A stretch of 64,000 bases of DNA from Ruegeria sp. AD91A (lineage in GTDB: Bacteria; Pseudomonadota; Alphaproteobacteria; Rhodobacterales; Rhodobacteraceae), in assembly GCF_003443535.1 (NCBI RefSeq), contig NZ_CP031947.1, positions 620,001-684,000 of the forward strand. Direction: 5' to 3'. The position numbers and the translations under genes were made by a program. Shown in pieces: positions 34,976 through 44,110 of the stretch (positions are counted from its first letter, which is position 1; every line of letters starts with the position of its first letter). The notes beneath the pieces are model-generated. The model did no database searches and was not told the DNA's origin. It worked only from the letters and a program-made list of their open reading frames with translations.

Positions 34976-37033
34976 TCACTTTTTGTTTGTATGAGTAACC
35001 GCGCGCCAATCTTGTGAAGGAGGGCTTGCCAAAAGCTTTGCTGCGCGCCCCTTCATGGCTGCGGACGCAGGATCCCCGCCCCGTTCTTCATCGGCCACCT
35101 CAAACAATGCTATGGCCTGCTCGAAGTGGCCTGCTCGATAATACGCAAGACCTTTTTCGTATGTCTCAATCCACTCAAATGATCCTTCAAAACTATCGGC
35201 CATCGCAATCAGTTCATAGACGACCAGTTCTTCGGTCCGTCCGAAAACTGTAAGCGTGTCCAGCTCTCGCACGACAATTGCGTCCGCCGCTTCGCGCCTC
35301 GTCTCGGGACCAATCAGAATGCGTGTGCCATAATCCTTGTTCGCCCCTTCCAAACGGCTGGCAACATTCACAACGTCGCCTATAGCGGTGTAATTCAACC
35401 GCTGTTCTGACCCAATGTTGCCAACCAAAGCTTCACCGCTGTTCAGCCCGACCCTCACACGCAGGGAATTTCCGGCCTCGCCCTCGATGCCCGCATCTTC
35501 CACGGTCGCGACAAGATCCAGTGCCGCGCGGCAGGCATTCTCGGCATGGAGGGCATCCATACGCGGCGCCCCCCAGATTGCCATAACCGCATCACCCATG
35601 AATTTATCGATCGTCCCGTCATGGCGCGCGACGGCTGCGGCTGCCGCCGTGAAAAAAGGCTCCATCAACTGGATGATTTTGGGGCCGAGCTTTTCCGACA
35701 ACCCGGTGAATCCGGTCACATCACAGAACAACACGGAGATCTGCTTCATATCGCCGCCCGGCTGTGTCTTGATACCCTCGGCGACCAGCATCTTCACAAG
35801 ATCGGTAGGCACGTATTTTCGGAACGCGGATAATCCTGCGGCCATGCTGGCAGTGGCTGCTGACAGATTGGCCAGCTCGGACAGGTTGGAAGGCCTGCGT
35901 GAAATGTGTTCGACATCAAAGCGTTCGATTTTGCTCAGGTCTTCTGCGATGCGCGCCAATGGGTTGGCCACAATTCTACGGATCAACCAGATCGCCAGAG
36001 CGGTTGAGACGATCACGACCCCGATCAGGATATAGATCAAGTCTATCAAGGTTTCATCGATACCCGACAAGAAGGCCGATTCCGGAATGACCGTTGCGAC
36101 GCGCCACCCGTAAAAACCCAAAGGCGTAAGGGCTACCGCATAAGGAACGCCATCGATCACCACGCGTTTCGTCGAACTGCCCGCAGTTTTGCCATCCGGG
36201 TCACCCAACAGTTTTTCCCCCGAGATCTTGGCAACCTCGTATAGCTCGCCCTCTCCCATGCGCGCAGGTGTAACTTCGTCCGCTTTTGCGTCGGGAACAG
36301 CTATTACTTTGCCATCGGCATCCAGAATAAAGGCGGCTCCAAATTCGCCGGGCTCGAGCGTCGCCAGAAACCGTGACAAACGGTCGGTTTCGATTGCGAC
36401 CGCAAGGACACCCTGCCGTGTCCTGCTTGCATCAATCGGTCCTGCGAATGCGTATACAGTCTTGTCACTGCCCGGCAGATCGCGCGCTTCGATCCATCCC
36501 ATCGTGTCCAGAGACATAAAATTACTGAACCAGGCATGATCGCGAGGATCATAGGACGTCTGAGCGAACTTCCTTTCTTCGAACTGGATATCCCCGGGGA
36601 TAAAAATATACCGATCGGTTCGCAGTTTCCGGTCGCGGATATCCTTGTCGATCTCTATCATCTCAAGCCCGCTGTCGCCCAACCGGTGCGACGCGAAAAA
36701 ATTGCCGTCCGGCCAACCAAAGAAAATCCAGGAGATATTCGGCTGCGCCTGTAACTGAGATAAAAAAACGAACTCTCGCTTATCGGCCTGCCGTGTTGCG
36801 ATGACATTCTGTACAAAGATCGTGCGCACCGCCGACCATGCAGCTTCGGCGGATCTGAGGGTTGCCCCGACTTCGATGCGAACGGCATTCGCAATCTGGC
36901 TGTTGATCTCAGCTGCAAGCATGCGGCTGTTGTCACGCGCGGTCGTCCACCACAGCGAATGAACAACAAATGTCGACACACCGATGGATACGGCGACCAG
37001 CATAGATACAGCAATGCCGACGCTAAACCGCAT
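34976..37033 (-). CDS. Class III adenylate/guanylate cyclase with periplasmic Cache-type sensor and HAMP
   Basis: This membrane sensor of about 685 residues makes cyclic nucleotide in the cytoplasm. TM1 lies at about 5-27, a double-Cache-like sensor domain at 30-325 outside, TM2 at about 331-351, HAMP at about 352-405, and the catalytic domain at about 428-620. The two metal-binding aspartates are D438 in FCDVTGF and D481 in FMGDAVMAIWG, and the GLNSGEALVGNIGSEQRLNYTAIGDVVNVASRLEG block is complete. The ATG at 37033 is preferred over a TTG at 37129 because it begins at TM1. A C-terminal TPR-like stretch (AYYRAGHFEQAIALFE) is present. The signal sensed is unknown. Confidence 0.9.
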   Translation of the reverse strand: MRFSVGIAVSMLVAVSIGVSTFVVHSLWWTTARDNSRMLAAEINSQIANAVRIEVGATLRSAEAAWSAVRTIFVQNVIATRQADKREFVFLSQLQAQPNISWIFFGWPDGNFFASHRLGDSGLEMIEIDKDIRDRKLRTDRYIFIPGDIQFEERKFAQTSYDPRDHAWFSNFMSLDTMGWIEARDLPGSDKTVYAFAGPIDASRTRQGVLAVAIETDRLSRFLATLEPGEFGAAFILDADGKVIAVPDAKADEVTPARMGEGELYEVAKISGEKLLGDPDGKTAGSSTKRVVIDGVPYAVALTPLGFYGWRVATVIPESAFLSGIDETLIDLIYILIGVVIVSTALAIWLIRRIVANPLARIAEDLSKIERFDVEHISRRPSNLSELANLSAATASMAAGLSAFRKYVPTDLVKMLVAEGIKTQPGGDMKQISVLFCDVTGFTGLSEKLGPKIIQLMEPFFTAAAAAVARHDGTIDKFMGDAVMAIWGAPRMDALHAENACRAALDLVATVEDAGIEGEAGNSLRVRVGLNSGEALVGNIGSEQRLNYTAIGDVVNVASRLEGANKDYGTRILIGPETRREAADAIVVRELDTLTVFGRTEELVVYELIAMADSFEGSFEWIETYEKGLAYYRAGHFEQAIALFEVADEERGGDPASAAMKGRAAKLLASPPSQDWRAVTHTNKK

Positions 37034-37088
37034 GAAAACCCCGCAAAAGACTGACTTGTACCACAGTATTCGATTGAGATCGCAAGAA

Positions 37089-37108
37089 GAGCAAAGCTTA
37101 CTTTGCTC
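37089..37108. promoter_or_regulatory. Palindrome upstream of cyclase gene
   Basis: A perfect 8-bp inverted repeat GAGCAAAG-CTTA-CTTTGCTC lies 56 bp upstream of the cyclase ATG. It could be an operator or an RNA hairpin in the leader. Confidence 0.45.
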
Positions 37109-37257
37109 CAGCCCTGCAAAATCACGCAACTGTTAAGCTGATTTGTCTTCCCCGACAGGAATTCAGAGCAGTTGGTCACCTCATCCGAGGGGAAGTATGA
37201 TCCACGCAGACGGCCATTAGCCAAAGCCCAGAGGCCAGACCTTGGCCGTGCCTCAAC

Positions 37258-39234
37258 TCAATAGCCTTCTGACTGGGATTTGCGACGTTTGGGGACTGCG
37301 TTGCCACCTTTGGCGGACTTTGTGGCCGCAGCGCGTGCACGGTTCTTCTTGCTGCTTGGCTTGCCCTTCGGCGGCGGTGGGCCTTTCGGGGCATCTCCGG
37401 CTGGCTTGGCGTGACCACTCTTTTTCTCTACGCTCCCGGCCTTGCGCTTTTTCGGTTTTGCGCCCGAAGCCTTGAACTTACTTTTTGTATCGTCGTCCGA
37501 CGCTCGGAGGGTTTCTGTTGCGCGCACGGTCTTTGCCGACTGGGCCTCGGGTTTGGGCTGGCGGCGAGGGGCTTTCCGCTCAGCCGGAGCAGCGTCCCTT
37601 TTCTGTCCCGAAGGCCTGCCTTTGAACTTGCGATCAAGACCGGGCCGACCGGTTGACGACAGGTCTGGTGCTTTGTCCAACCGCACAAGGTCCTTGGTCC
37701 CTTCTATCTTCATATCTGGACCAAGGCTGGTCAGAAATCTGTCGACACTGCCTTCGCGGATTTCGACATAGGTTACATCATCGGCAATCCGGATGGCTCC
37801 GATATCATCTTTCGTGAGATCGCCCGCCTTGCATATCATCGGCAGCATGTGACGTGGGGATGCGTTCTGATTGCGCCCCTCGGACACTGAAAACCAGACG
37901 CTGGGGCCAAAAGATGCGCGCGGTTTTGGCGCGCGTTGATCGACCGCTGACAGCTCCTCCGGGGCGGAATGGCGCAGTTTGTATTGCCTGAGGTAGGCGG
38001 CTGCGATTTGTTCGGGCGTAAAACTTTCAATCAGTTTCTCAACCGACGGGCGTTCGCTTTCCGTGATTTCAGCCTGCCAGTCCTCTGATGCAAACATCCG
38101 GGCCTGATCGCGATCGTTCACCTCTTCGGCGGACGGGGCCGATCCCCAATCTGCTGTCAGCTTGGCAAATTTCAGAATACGCTCCGCCTTTTTGCGCGAT
38201 GATGGCTCTACGATCAGTGTACTGACACCCTTGCGCCCAGCGCGGCCTGTACGGCCAGAACGGTGCAGCAGTGTTTCATGGCTGTTGGGCAGTTCGGCAT
38301 GGACCACCAGATCAAGGTTGGGCAGATCGATGCCGCGGGCCGCAACATCGGTTGCCACGCAGACGCGGGCTCGCCCATCGCGCATTGCTTGCAACGCGTT
38401 GGATCGTTCGCTCTGGGTCAATTCACCGGACAGGGCCACGACTGAAAAGCCCCGGTTTGACAGGCGCGCTGTCAGGCGCGAAACCATCGCACGGGTGTTG
38501 CAGAAAACGATGGCATTGGGGGCCTCGTAATACCGCAGCAAATTGATAATCGCGTTTTCACCGTCACGCGGGGCCACCATCATGGCACGATACTCGATAT
38601 CCGCGTGCTGTGTCTGTTCGCTGACCGTGCTCACACGCGCTGCGTCGCGCTGATACCGCTTGGCCAGATTGGCAATTGCGCGTGGCACAGTGGCAGAAAA
38701 CAACAACGTCTGACGATCTGCAGGTGTTTCATCAAGGATGAACTCAAGATCCTCGCGGAACCCCAGATCCAGCATTTCATCGGCTTCGTCCAGTACAACC
38801 GCGCGGATAGCGGTCAAATCGATTGAACCCCGATTGATATGGTCACGAAGTCGCCCCGGAGTGGCCACAACGATATGGGCGCCTCTGGCCAATGCGCGAC
38901 GCTCATCCCGAATGTCCATACCCCCGACGCAGGAGGCCAGAAACGCACCTGCCCCGGAATACAACCAGCCAAGTTCCCGCTTCACCTGCAGTGCCAGTTC
39001 CCGGGTCGGCGCAACAACCAGCGCCAACGGCGCTTCGGGCTTGCCGAGCGTTTCTTCCTCCCCCAGCACCCTGTGCGCAATCGCAAGTCCAAACCCAATG
39101 GTTTTCCCTGATCCGGTCTGGGCCGATACCAGCATGTCACGCCCTTCCAGCTCGGGCTGGGTGACAGCGCGCTGAACTTGGGTCAATGTTTCATAGCCCT
39201 TGCGCGCTAGCGCATCTGCAATGGTTTGTTTCAC
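37258..39234 (-). CDS. DEAD-box ATP-dependent RNA helicase (DeaD/CsdA-like with DbpA domain)
   Basis: This 658-residue helicase has a Q-motif region (GYETLTQVQRA), motif I AQTGSGKT, motif II LDEADEM, motif III SAT and motif VI HRSGRTGRAGR. A DbpA-type RNA-binding RRM follows at about 455-530 (with the ICKAGDLTKDDIGAIRI stretch). The last 120 residues are lysine- and proline-rich and probably disordered. It would unwind structured RNA in ribosome assembly, mRNA decay or cold response. The start is a GTG. It is not linked to its neighbours. Confidence 0.92.
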   Translation of the reverse strand: MKQTIADALARKGYETLTQVQRAVTQPELEGRDMLVSAQTGSGKTIGFGLAIAHRVLGEEETLGKPEAPLALVVAPTRELALQVKRELGWLYSGAGAFLASCVGGMDIRDERRALARGAHIVVATPGRLRDHINRGSIDLTAIRAVVLDEADEMLDLGFREDLEFILDETPADRQTLLFSATVPRAIANLAKRYQRDAARVSTVSEQTQHADIEYRAMMVAPRDGENAIINLLRYYEAPNAIVFCNTRAMVSRLTARLSNRGFSVVALSGELTQSERSNALQAMRDGRARVCVATDVAARGIDLPNLDLVVHAELPNSHETLLHRSGRTGRAGRKGVSTLIVEPSSRKKAERILKFAKLTADWGSAPSAEEVNDRDQARMFASEDWQAEITESERPSVEKLIESFTPEQIAAAYLRQYKLRHSAPEELSAVDQRAPKPRASFGPSVWFSVSEGRNQNASPRHMLPMICKAGDLTKDDIGAIRIADDVTYVEIREGSVDRFLTSLGPDMKIEGTKDLVRLDKAPDLSSTGRPGLDRKFKGRPSGQKRDAAPAERKAPRRQPKPEAQSAKTVRATETLRASDDDTKSKFKASGAKPKKRKAGSVEKKSGHAKPAGDAPKGPPPPKGKPSSKKNRARAAATKSAKGGNAVPKRRKSQSEGY

Positions 39235-39621
39235 GGTGGTGGTTCTTTGTATCGGCCAGGTGATAGAAGCTGTGCGGAATTGCGATCAGCGGATCATCCA
39301 AGGGTAAAGACAGCCCCATACCGGTTGCCATCCCTATTGTATAGACAGGAATACGGACATTTTCGCCGAAAAGCTTCCCAGTTGGGAACACCGAGGCGGA
39401 TCGGACGCCGCGCGCCCCGACAGAACCAAACAGCGTCAATTTTCCCGCAACGCCGTCTCAATGTTTAACATTATTGACGGCGGATGACTGACGTCGAACG
39501 TCGGAATTCCGCCTCGGACGTTCACGATCGTGCCGATCACTTCGATGACGCGGCCCTCGTCGACCCTCTACGGACCAAACAGGGTCGGAGCGGGCTCGTT
39601 CTTGATCTTATTGAACCGAAC
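39235..39621. other. Intergenic region, no gene recognised
   Basis: This stretch of about 390 bp lies upstream of the helicase and downstream of mdeB. It should hold the helicase promoter. A 7-bp inverted repeat GAACGTC-N14-GACGTTC is at 39496-39523. An 82-codon minus-strand frame overlapping the helicase start was not recognised. Confidence 0.45.
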
Positions 39622-42003
39622 TCAAGTCCCCGTCGCCCAATGAAGAACTCTACCCCGGGTCAAGCCATTCACTTTTTCGACGATGGCATCGGCGTCAATA
39701 CAGTGGTGGCGATAGAGATCACCGATCGTTCCTGTCTGACCAAAGTGTTCGACGCCCATCGGAATGGTCTGATGCCCGCCCACAGCGCCCAGCCACGACA
39801 ATGTTGCAGGGTGCCCATCAATCACGGTGACCAGATTGCAGTGCGGCGACAGGCCAGACATCAGGGTTTCGATGTGGGAAAGTGCTGCCGGGTTGCCGCG
39901 CGAGCGCGCGCGTTGCGCCGCCGTCCACCCTGCATTCAGCCGATCCGCAGACGTCACGGCCAATACGCCGATATCGCGACGGCCTTCACCAATCATGCCA
40001 GCGGCCTTGATTGCTTCGGGCGCGACCGCTCCCTGATAGACGATTGCAACTTCGCAATTTGGTCCCGGTTTCCGTAACCAGTATGCGCCGTCAATGGCGC
40101 CCTGTCGAAACTCGTCATCCACGCGTTTGCCCGGTTGTTCAATCGGGTTGGTGGTCAGGCGCAGATAGACGGAGCCACCGGTTTCGTCTCGCAGCCAGGT
40201 GAGCTCGTCCGGTTGTTCTTCACCGTCGCGTTGCAAATAGTCGAAGGCCCATTCCATGATCACCGCCAGTTCATCAGCAAAGGCCGGTTCGAATGCGGCC
40301 AGCCCGTCTTGGCTCATCCCGATCAGCGGAGTGCCAATGGATTGATGCGCGCCGCCTTCAGGTGCCAGCGTGACGCCCGACGGCGTTCCAACCAGAAGAA
40401 AGCGGGCATCCTGATAGCAGGCGTAGTTCAGCGCATCGAGGCCGCGACTGACAAAGGGGTCGTAAACGGTGCCAATCGGAATCAATCGCTTGCCAAAAAG
40501 GGAATGCGACAGACCCGCCGCGCCCAGAAGCAGCATCAGGTTCATTTCGGCGATCCCAAGCTCGATATGCTGCCCTTTCGGCGTGAACTCCCATTTCGCA
40601 GTCGATGGGATACGGTGTTCAATGAAGGCGTCGGCTTGCGTGGATCGGGCAAACAGCTTACGCCTGTTTACCCAGGGTCCCAAGTTTGTTGTGCCGGTGA
40701 CATCCGGGGAGGTTGTCACGATGCGCTCGGCCAGCGGGCCGTCGCCTTTTGACAGATCGTCAAGAATCTTGCCAAACGCCATCTGGGTCGAGATTTCACG
40801 GCTGGTGTCGACCTCGATCCGTGGCACATCCAACTTGTCATCAAAATAACGGCGCGGACCTTTGGCAAAGAAAGGCGTATTCGTGAGGAAATCCTTGAGC
40901 TTTTCTGGGTTCTGTACTGTCGCAAGCGGCTCCCATTCCTTGCCTTCTGGCACGCCCAAATGCGACTGCCACGCGGCGAACTGACTGTTGTTCATCAGCC
41001 CTCCGTGATTGTCCTTGTGGCCCGCGATGGGTGTGCCCCATCCTTTGACGGTGTAGGCAAGGAAACATGTCGGGCGATAATGATCGATGGCGGCAAATGT
41101 CTGTGCCATGGTCTCGACGCAGTTGCCGCCAAGGTTTTCCATCAGCGCCGCAAGGTCGGCATCCGTCCGCCGTTCGATCAGAGCGGTCACATCCCCCTGA
41201 TCACCCAGATCATCCATGAGGCGCTGCCGCCATACCGCCCCACCCATGAAGGTCAAAGCCGAGTAGTCCTGATTGGGACACGCGTCGATCCAGTCGCGCA
41301 GGCGCTCGCCGCCCGGTTCTTCAAAGGCCGCGCGTTGCAGAACCCCATATTTCACGCGCACGACATCCCAACCGAACGCATCGAAGATTTTCTCGATCCG
41401 TTCGAACAGCCCTTCACGGACGATACCGTCCAGTGACTGTCGGTTGTAGTCAATGATCCACCACGTATTGCGCAGGTCGTTCTTCCAGCCTTCCTGCAAA
41501 GCCTCATACACATTGCCTTCGTCCAGTTCGGCATCGCCAACAAGGGCCACCATTCGCCCCATTGGCGCGTCTGCCCCCCAGCTTTTGGCCTTGATGTAAT
41601 CCTGAATGATCGAGGCAAACGAGGTGATCGCGACACCCAAACCCACCGAGCCGGTGGAAAAATCAACGTCGTCGATATCCTTGGTCCGGCTGGGATAGCT
41701 TTGCACACCGCCAAAACTACGGAAATTTTCCATCTTCTCGCGGGTTTGATTGCCCATGAGGTATTGCATCGCATGAAAAACCGGAGAGGCATGGGGTTTG
41801 ACTGCCACCCGGTCTTCAGGGCGCAGCGCTGAAAAATAGAGCGCGGTCATGATCGACACCATCGAAGCAGACGATGCCTGATGGCCACCAACTTTGATCC
41901 CATCCACCTTTGGCCGGATGTGGTTGGCATGGTGGATCATCCAATGCGACAACCATAGCAAGCGCTGTTCGACGATCTTCAACTGGGTGGGATCAATGTG
42001 CAT
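39622..42003 (-). CDS. mdeB: MdeB-like 2-oxoacid dehydrogenase E1 component (2-oxobutyrate)
   Basis: This 793-residue thiamine-diphosphate enzyme is homologous to the homodimeric E1 of pyruvate dehydrogenase (AceE) and to MdeB of Pseudomonas putida. The TPP site is GDAELDEGN at 156-164 and DYNRQSLDG at 185-193; the transketolase C-terminal part includes GQHIELGIAEMN. It is shorter than typical AceE (about 890). It is 14 bp downstream of the methionine gamma-lyase gene, so its substrate is probably 2-oxobutyrate from that enzyme, giving propionyl-CoA with borrowed E2/E3 subunits. No E2 or E3 gene is nearby. Confidence 0.88.
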   Translation of the reverse strand: MHIDPTQLKIVEQRLLWLSHWMIHHANHIRPKVDGIKVGGHQASSASMVSIMTALYFSALRPEDRVAVKPHASPVFHAMQYLMGNQTREKMENFRSFGGVQSYPSRTKDIDDVDFSTGSVGLGVAITSFASIIQDYIKAKSWGADAPMGRMVALVGDAELDEGNVYEALQEGWKNDLRNTWWIIDYNRQSLDGIVREGLFERIEKIFDAFGWDVVRVKYGVLQRAAFEEPGGERLRDWIDACPNQDYSALTFMGGAVWRQRLMDDLGDQGDVTALIERRTDADLAALMENLGGNCVETMAQTFAAIDHYRPTCFLAYTVKGWGTPIAGHKDNHGGLMNNSQFAAWQSHLGVPEGKEWEPLATVQNPEKLKDFLTNTPFFAKGPRRYFDDKLDVPRIEVDTSREISTQMAFGKILDDLSKGDGPLAERIVTTSPDVTGTTNLGPWVNRRKLFARSTQADAFIEHRIPSTAKWEFTPKGQHIELGIAEMNLMLLLGAAGLSHSLFGKRLIPIGTVYDPFVSRGLDALNYACYQDARFLLVGTPSGVTLAPEGGAHQSIGTPLIGMSQDGLAAFEPAFADELAVIMEWAFDYLQRDGEEQPDELTWLRDETGGSVYLRLTTNPIEQPGKRVDDEFRQGAIDGAYWLRKPGPNCEVAIVYQGAVAPEAIKAAGMIGEGRRDIGVLAVTSADRLNAGWTAAQRARSRGNPAALSHIETLMSGLSPHCNLVTVIDGHPATLSWLGAVGGHQTIPMGVEHFGQTGTIGDLYRHHCIDADAIVEKVNGLTRGRVLHWATGT

Positions 42004-42017
42004 GGCGGTCTCCTGGT

Positions 42018-43217
42018 TCAGGCAGCGCTGCGGGCAGGATAGGGCAAAGCTTGATCCAGGTCTGCGAGGATATCTTCGACATCTTCAAGCCCGACGGACA
42101 AACGGATCAAACCATCGCTAATCCCATGCTCGGCCCGTTCTTCCGGAGTATACGTCGAATGAGTCATGGATGCAGGGTGCTGGATCAGCGTTTCGGCATC
42201 GCCCAAGGACACCGCGCGCTGGATCATGTTGAGGCGGTTCATGAATTCAATCCCACCGGACAGGCCGGACTTGATCTCGAACGCGATCATGGCGCCGGAT
42301 TGGGACATTTGCCGCTGCGCTACGTCGTGCTGGGCAAAGCTTTTCAGCCCGGGGAAATAAACCTCGGCGACGGCGGGATGGGCTTCGAGGAAATCTGCAA
42401 CGACCCTGGCGGACGCACAGTGACGATCCAGACGCAGGTTCAGTGTTTTCAGTCCGCGCAGGATCAGCATCGCGTTGAAAGGGGCCATGACCGCACCGGT
42501 CATATCCTTCATACCGACCAGGCGGATTTCGGCAATCTGTTCGGCGGTGCCAACAACCAGACCGGCGACCACATCGCCATGCCCGCCGAGATATTTGGTG
42601 GCAGAGTGCAGAACGATATCCGCCCCGTGCTCGATCGGGCGGGTCAGATAGGGGCTGGCATAGGTGTTGTCGACGACAACCGTTGCGCCTGCCGAATGCG
42701 CAATCTCGGCGCTGGCGGCAATGTCCACCAGACGCATGTTCGGGTTGGCCGGAGTTTCGAAATAGACAACGCGGGTATTCTCGGAAACCGCCGCTTTTAG
42801 GTTCTCGGGGTCTGTCATGTCGACATGGGTGATTTTGACCCCCCATTTTGCCAAACCGTGGCGCATGAAAGCGAAGGTGCAGCCATAGAGTGTTTTGTCC
42901 ACGATGACTTCGTCCCCTGGCGACAGCAGGGTCCAAAGCACTGCCGTTATCGCCCCCATGCCGCTGGAAAGGGCCAGTCCGGCCTCGGCACCTTCAAGCA
43001 CGGCAATGCGTTGTTCTAGAAGGTCACATGTGGGGTTCGAAATACGGCTGTAGATATGACCTGCGCGTTCACCGGCGAACATCTCTCCACCAGCCTCTGC
43101 GGTTTCGAAGGTAAACGTGGACGTCAAATGCAGCGGTGGCGTAAGCGCGCCGTCATTTTCCAAAGGGTTATAAGCGTGGTGAATGGCGCGGGTGGCAAAT
43201 CCGGTTGAACGAGTCAT
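42018..43217 (-). CDS. mdeA: L-methionine gamma-lyase
   Basis: This 399-residue Cys/Met-metabolism PLP enzyme splits methionine into 2-oxobutyrate, methanethiol and ammonia. Y56 and R58 (IYSRISNPT) and K208 (HSATKYLGGHGD), the Schiff-base lysine, are present. C113 in LYGCTFAF matches the active-site cysteine that marks methionine gamma-lyase against cystathionine lyases and synthases. The frame is open further upstream, but the ATG at 43217 follows an AGGAGC site and fits the family. It is first in mdeA-mdeB and divergent from the Lrp-type gene. Confidence 0.92.
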   Translation of the reverse strand: MTRSTGFATRAIHHAYNPLENDGALTPPLHLTSTFTFETAEAGGEMFAGERAGHIYSRISNPTCDLLEQRIAVLEGAEAGLALSSGMGAITAVLWTLLSPGDEVIVDKTLYGCTFAFMRHGLAKWGVKITHVDMTDPENLKAAVSENTRVVYFETPANPNMRLVDIAASAEIAHSAGATVVVDNTYASPYLTRPIEHGADIVLHSATKYLGGHGDVVAGLVVGTAEQIAEIRLVGMKDMTGAVMAPFNAMLILRGLKTLNLRLDRHCASARVVADFLEAHPAVAEVYFPGLKSFAQHDVAQRQMSQSGAMIAFEIKSGLSGGIEFMNRLNMIQRAVSLGDAETLIQHPASMTHSTYTPEERAEHGISDGLIRLSVGLEDVEDILADLDQALPYPARSAA

Positions 43218-43302
43218 TGCAAGCTCCTGTTTCAAGCTGACGCCAGTTTGAGCTTTTACTTTGGGATTTTGCTTGCAAGTAATACCAAGAATACGACTAA
43301 TA

Positions 43303-43319
43303 TTGGCATTTTCTGCCAA
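43303..43319. promoter_or_regulatory. Lrp/MdeR-type operator palindrome
   Basis: TTGGCA-TTTTC-TGCCAA, a perfect 6-bp inverted repeat with a 5-nt AT-rich spacer, lies in the 115-bp region between mdeA and mdeR, 14 bp before the mdeR start. Size and form fit an Lrp/AsnC-family site. Confidence 0.6.
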
Positions 43320-43332
43320 GATTGAGGTTGAA

Positions 43333-43785
43333 ATGGACGATAAAGACAGACAAATCATTCGGGCGCTGCAAAAGGACGGGCGCATGACGAACCAGGATCT
43401 TGCCGACGAGGTGAACTTGTCTCCATCGCCGTGTCTGCGCCGGGTCAAGAACCTCGAGTCTCGCGGAATCATAAAGGGTTACAGCGCAGATGTGGACGCC
43501 GCCGCGTACGGCATAGGCATTACCGTTTTTGTGCGGATCCGGTTGGAGCGGCACAATGAAACGGACGTTCAGAATTTCGAGAAACGCGTTCGGATGATCG
43601 ACGAAGTTCTCGAATGCCACGTGCTGACCGGGGCGATGGACTACCAGTTGCGGGTGCTGGTATCGGATCTCGAGGCATATGAGGAGTTCATTCGAAACAG
43701 AATTCACCCGATCGGTGGGATTGCCTCGATCGACACAAGCTTTGTTTATGGAACGGTAAAGAAGACCGCTGTTTTTCCGCCCTGA
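43333..43785 (+). CDS. mdeR: Lrp/AsnC-family regulator MdeR
   Basis: This 150-residue protein has an N-terminal HTH (DDKDRQIIRALQKDGRMTNQDLADEVNLSPSPCLRRVKNLE, about 3-50) and a C-terminal RAM ligand-binding domain with GITVFVRIRLE and HVLTGAMDYQLRVLV. The ATG at 43333 is chosen over an upstream in-frame ATG at 43261 because it follows GAGGTTGAA and starts at the conserved N-terminus. It is divergent from mdeAB, as mdeR is in Pseudomonas putida, where it is needed for induction of methionine gamma-lyase. Confidence 0.92.
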   Translation: MDDKDRQIIRALQKDGRMTNQDLADEVNLSPSPCLRRVKNLESRGIIKGYSADVDAAAYGIGITVFVRIRLERHNETDVQNFEKRVRMIDEVLECHVLTGAMDYQLRVLVSDLEAYEEFIRNRIHPIGGIASIDTSFVYGTVKKTAVFPP

Positions 43786-43853
43786 CGGAACGCGTCCGCT
43801 TAATCTGCGAACTCAGGCTGAGGTGCATGTTTAACAGGCGCTGGGATCAGGGT

Positions 43854-44005
43854 TCATAGCCAATAGATGACGATGGCGACGCGGGCGAGTGGATCTTTGA
43901 GCCTCTGTGGCACAGGGTTGCGACACGCCGCCAGTCCTTGAGCCTGTCAAACATGGCCTTGACGCGATTGGGCCGCTTGGTGTGCTTCGCAGGCAACCAA
44001 CACTG
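43854..44005 (-). pseudogene. IS5-family transposase C-terminal remnant, frameshifted
   Basis: On the minus strand about 50 codons read WLPAKHTKRPNRVKAMFDRL and then KDWRRVAT, which is the RLKDWRR(V/I)ATRYD region of IS5-type DDE transposases. The frame then shifts, and the adjacent frame gives the family's ending LARVAIVIYWL and a stop at 43854. No start, catalytic domain or terminal repeats are visible. It is a decayed insertion sequence in the otherwise empty 325-bp gap between mdeR and paaZ. Confidence 0.75.
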
Positions 44006-44110
44006 TTTGCGACCCTGGATTCAGGCGCGCATCCCAGAGATCAGACATGTTCGCCGCTCGTTTTTCGAACCGTGAACACGCTGACCTGCCAAATTCAATG
44101 GGTTCCGGGC

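Noticed and set aside
37033..37129. TTG start 96 bp upstream for the cyclase
   Set aside because: The extra 32 residues are not protein-like and would precede the first membrane helix; the ATG at 37033 fits better.
43217..43472. Upstream extension of the mdeA frame
   Set aside because: It runs through mdeR and the operator region; the ATG at 43217 has the ribosome site and the family N-terminus.
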